A DNA stretch of 64,000 nt, from contig NC_080731.1 of the NCBI RefSeq assembly GCF_019097595.1, forward strand, positions 13,812,071 to 13,876,070, given 5' to 3'. Shown here piece after piece: positions 61,428 through 64,000 of the stretch. A program made the position numbers and the translations under genes. Position 1 is the first letter of the stretch. Each line of letters opens with the position of its first letter. The notes beneath the pieces were generated by a model. That model was not told the origin of the DNA. It saw nothing but the letters and a program-made list of their open reading frames with translations, and ran no database searches. The stretch is from Hemibagrus wyckioides (lineage: Eukaryota; Chordata; Actinopteri; Siluriformes; Bagridae).

Positions 61428-61571
61428 TCTCTCTCTCTCTCTCTCTCTCCCTCCCTCTCTCTGTCTCTCTCCTCTCATCTGGATGATCTGCAATGACATT
61501 TTACATTCCATCCTTTATTACGACTCACTATACTATTCGTGGATAAGATGTGGTTAGTAGTTAACTACCTC

Positions 61572-61619
<48 letters not shown>

Positions 61620-61660
61620 CTCTCTCTCTCTTTCTCTTGCTCTCTCTCTCTCTCTTTCTG
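61428..61660. repeat. Two (CT)n tracts
   Basis: 61428-61479 and 61573-61660, separated by unique DNA. Confidence 0.95.
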
Positions 61661-62989
61661 GTCATTGTAAAAGAATGTAAAGCATTAAATCTTGAATTAA
61701 TATCAGACATATGAAGTGCACATATAATTATAGTGCATAAAATTTTACAGTTTTGTCTGAAAAAAAGCTTTACGGCTATTCTTTTCCCTCAGCTTCTTTC
61801 CTAGTAATTACACCGTGTCAGTGTTTTTTTTCCCTTTATTTTTCCTAGGAAGGATCTCTTACCCAGTCCTGCATTATTTTAAATCAAACAAAATATAGGC
61901 TGCAATTCTTTTATAAATCATACTCTCTCCCAGCAGACTGAGCCAGTTCATTTCTGCACGTTGGTGTCTGTCTCGGTCCTGAGCTGCCTGATCAATCCAG
62001 AGAGTGACGTGCCGTGGCAGATGCAGCTCTAATTATACAGTTGTTTTAAGGTTGTCAGGTTGCAACAAGGAGGAAATCATCAAGGGAGGGGGTTTTGATG
62101 GACGGAGGGTGCATTTTCAGCATCTGGCAACCGTAGCAGCTGCTGTACCGTCGCCCGGTTTGCAGCTCTCTAGCTCTTTAAATATCGCCCCAATCCATCT
62201 TGTAATGGCAAGTGTAAATTACTTCCACACGCCAATAACTGCCTTACTATGATGTTTTGTCCTGTCATATCTGGCTGTATATTGATTCCACGTTGCTGTT
62301 GATTAGCGCAGGCACGCCTCGTTAAAAAGGAAGTGTCCACCCTGAAACACATGATGTTCATGTTGAGATGTTTGGGTTTAGCTTGTTTTGTGTGTTTGTG
62401 TTTTCATTCTCACTGATCTGAGATGTCAGTGCTTGTCTGTCTCTCTGACGTCACTGCGAGGTTTTGCTTGTGTGGTTACAATGCTGATTGTTGTGAGAAA
62501 TAACATGCATCTCAAATCAAAGTGCCGGTCAAGGTTCTCTGTTAGCTCCCAAAAATAAACAAGCAGACTGCTTTGTTTCTCGTCGATTTAAAGCGCTGGA
62601 CTCAAAGTTCCAGAATGCAGTGCTCTGGGTTATAGCAGAGACTCGGCTCCTTTAGCGAATGATGTGTGAGATGAAAAGCACAGTGGAGAAGATGAGAGAG
62701 CTAGCGGTGGTGAAGGAGCTCGACAGACAACAGTGCTATTGCATCTCTTTCTAGTTAGAAATAAAGCAAGCACTAAACCTCACAGTCACCAACATCAGCC
62801 AGCAGTCGAAACAAACCAACACATCAATGATAGAATTATAATTTGTGTAGGTTTACCTGACATTTTACAGATAGTTTTATTTTGCTTACATTCTGAGTAA
62901 TAATACATAAATTATGAGTGTGCAGTATTAGTATTAGTGATTAGGATTATGATGTCACTGATAAGGTCCTGATTCAGGAATGGCTCAAG
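61661..62989. promoter_or_regulatory. Candidate regulatory stretch
   Basis: 61910-62340 and 62520-62790 are unique and complex; the rest is plain. TCTAATTATACAG (62026-62038) carries a TAATTA homeobox core. Texture-based inference. Confidence 0.25.
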
Positions 62990-63009
62990 GTGTGTGTGTG
63001 TGTGTGTGT
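62990..63009. repeat. (GT)n microsatellite
   Basis: Short pure array. Confidence 0.9.
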
Positions 63010-63484
63010 TAAAATTGGTGTGCTCAAAACTGTGCCTATGTGCACTATGTTTTTATACTCCTCAAATACTTTTGTGTACTCTCCACATTGGCGTTCCATC
63101 TTGATAGAGCTATTATTTGGCGGGTCTGTATCACTCCAGATGTGAAACACAAAAAATCACAATACTGAGTAGACACTTGATTTTCTCAAATATATAAAGA
63201 TGTACTGTACAAAGATGTCACCGATATATTATAGTAGCACAGATTGTGCAGAATGGAGTGTAATGAGACTTTGGTCATTACCCAAAGAAGTAAAAGGCAT
63301 AAGAGCAAAAACATCAGGGCATGACAAAACATCTCCGGGATCCAAAAAAAAAAAAAAACCCTCCTCAGACTCCTAAAATTTAAACTAAAACTAAACTCAA
63401 ATTTCATTACAAAATAAAATTGGACACCTCTGAAGATCACAAGTTAAAATGGATGCAAGCTGTTCTGGGTAAATTTTTCTTATA
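63010..63484. other. AT-rich spacer
   Basis: A-run at 63344-63358. Nothing recognised. Confidence 0.4.
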
Positions 63485-63612
63485 AAAAATATATTGGCTC
63501 CCTGGTTTGATCCTGAGCTTGGATTACTGTCTGTGTAGAGTTTTACATGTTCTCTGTGTTGTCCGCGTGGGTTTGTTCGGGTTCTCCGGCTTCCTCCCAC
63601 CTCCCAAAACAT
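63485..63612 (+). repeat. Fragment of the SINE-related fish repeat
   Basis: Ordered modules: GGTTTGATCCTGAGC (B-box-like, 63503-63517), ACATGTTCTCTGTG (63545-63558), CGCGTGGGTTTG (63564-63575), GGGTTCTCCGGCTTCCTCCC (63579-63598), CCCAAAACATGT (63603-63614). Relative of 5291-5580 and 8105-8300. Confidence 0.65.
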
Positions 63613-63729
63613 GTACATAGATTAGATTCTTCTTTTTTCTTCATAACTAAAAACTCTCACCAAATAAGACTGTAGTCATCGTGGAACACGTGGGATGGAA
63701 ATAAACCTGCATGTGTTAGTTTTTATACA

Positions 63730-63818
63730 TCTCTCTTACTCTCTCTCTCTCTCACTTTCTCTCTCTCACTTCTCTCTCCCTCTCTCTCTCTTTCTCTCAC
63801 TTCTCTCTCTCTCTCTCT
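63730..63818. repeat. (CT)n pyrimidine tract
   Basis: About 89 bases of C/T with few interruptions. It ends directly at the AG of the exon candidate, so it would serve as a polypyrimidine tract. Confidence 0.95.
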
Positions 63819-63823
63819 GACAG

Positions 63824-63907
63824 TCAGGAGTCAAGAGAAGCCGCAGTGCCCACTCAGCATGTCAACTATGCCCTCTCAGCCCACATTCCATTCAGCCAAG
63901 CACTCAG
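63824..63907 (+). other. Candidate internal exon, 84 bases
   Basis: Preceded by a long pyrimidine tract and GACAG, followed by CAG then GTTAAC (GT donor, not strong). The length is exactly 28 codons, and all three plus-strand frames are open throughout. One frame begins RSQEKPQCP and includes PSQPTFHSAKHS; another includes QHVNYALSAHIPFSQ. I recognise neither, so the frame is undecided. The run RSQEK also occurs, as I remember it, in AUTS2 proteins, but five residues prove nothing. It could equally be unique non-coding DNA after a CT microsatellite. Confidence 0.35.
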
Positions 63908-63911
63908 GTTA

Positions 63912-63928
63912 ACACACACACACACACA
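63912..63928. repeat. (AC)n microsatellite
   Basis: Begins just after the putative donor site. 63929-64000 shows nothing further. Confidence 0.9.
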
Positions 63929-64000
63929 TATTCAGTATGCGTCATATGCTAAGCTCCACTGCTAATATAAATCTAAACTAATATCAGCTGCTTTTCTACT

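Noticed and set aside
63503..63517. tRNA gene suggested by a B-box-like sequence
   Set aside because: No acceptor stem, anticodon arm or A box in register; it belongs to a SINE fragment.
63824..63907. Naming the exon candidate AUTS2
   Set aside because: Only five residues of one possible frame agree with what I remember, and the rest does not.

Overview
The window reads as euchromatic, gene-poor DNA of a ray-finned fish. Microsatellites are very dense: CA/GT, CT/GA, ATT/TAA, ATCT/GATA and GAAA. There are fossils of Tc1-like transposons, tRNA-headed retroposons ending in a TTGAA-type tail, and AT-rich non-coding DNA broken by unique GC-richer blocks. Several dispersed repeats resemble families I remember from catfishes and other otophysan fishes, so a catfish-like genome is my best guess. 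That rests on memory, not on a search.

I found no convincing complete protein-coding gene. The long open frames (up to 211 codons) run through microsatellites or dispersed repeats. The one exon-like object is at the right edge (63824-63907). It is an 84-base block behind a long pyrimidine tract and an AG, followed by a GT, and it is open in all three forward frames. If real, part or all of the window would be the long intron of a plus-strand gene that I cannot name.

Layout. 1-13 kb is repeat-rich: a tRNA-headed SINE (950-1115), a Tc1-like fossil (1722-2070), three dispersed retroposon pieces (3990-5580), a TA-rich palindrome (6848-7101), SINE-like fragments (7.9-8.3 kb) and a 253-base compound microsatellite (11.1-11.3 kb). 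9-20 kb holds unique, motif-rich blocks that look like candidate regulatory DNA, plus a transposase remnant (13486-13656). 20-33 kb is mostly simple-sequence tracts between unique blocks, with a G-rich tract at 29.86 kb. 33.6-35.1, 38.4-39.9 and especially 42.3-43.4 kb are the strongest candidate conserved regulatory blocks. 40-42 kb and 44.5-52.1 kb carry non-autonomous transposon-like repeats, including a roughly 1.7-2 kb element with arms of about 370-390 bases in inverted orientation (49.8-51.6 kb). 52-64 kb alternates CpG-rich unique blocks (55.7 and 58.2-58.5 kb) with long purine/pyrimidine and CA/GT tracts.

As a whole this looks like a gene desert or giant intron whose function, if any, is cis-regulatory. 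Conservation cannot be judged from one sequence, so every 'candidate regulatory block' below is an inference from base composition, uniqueness and visible motifs.
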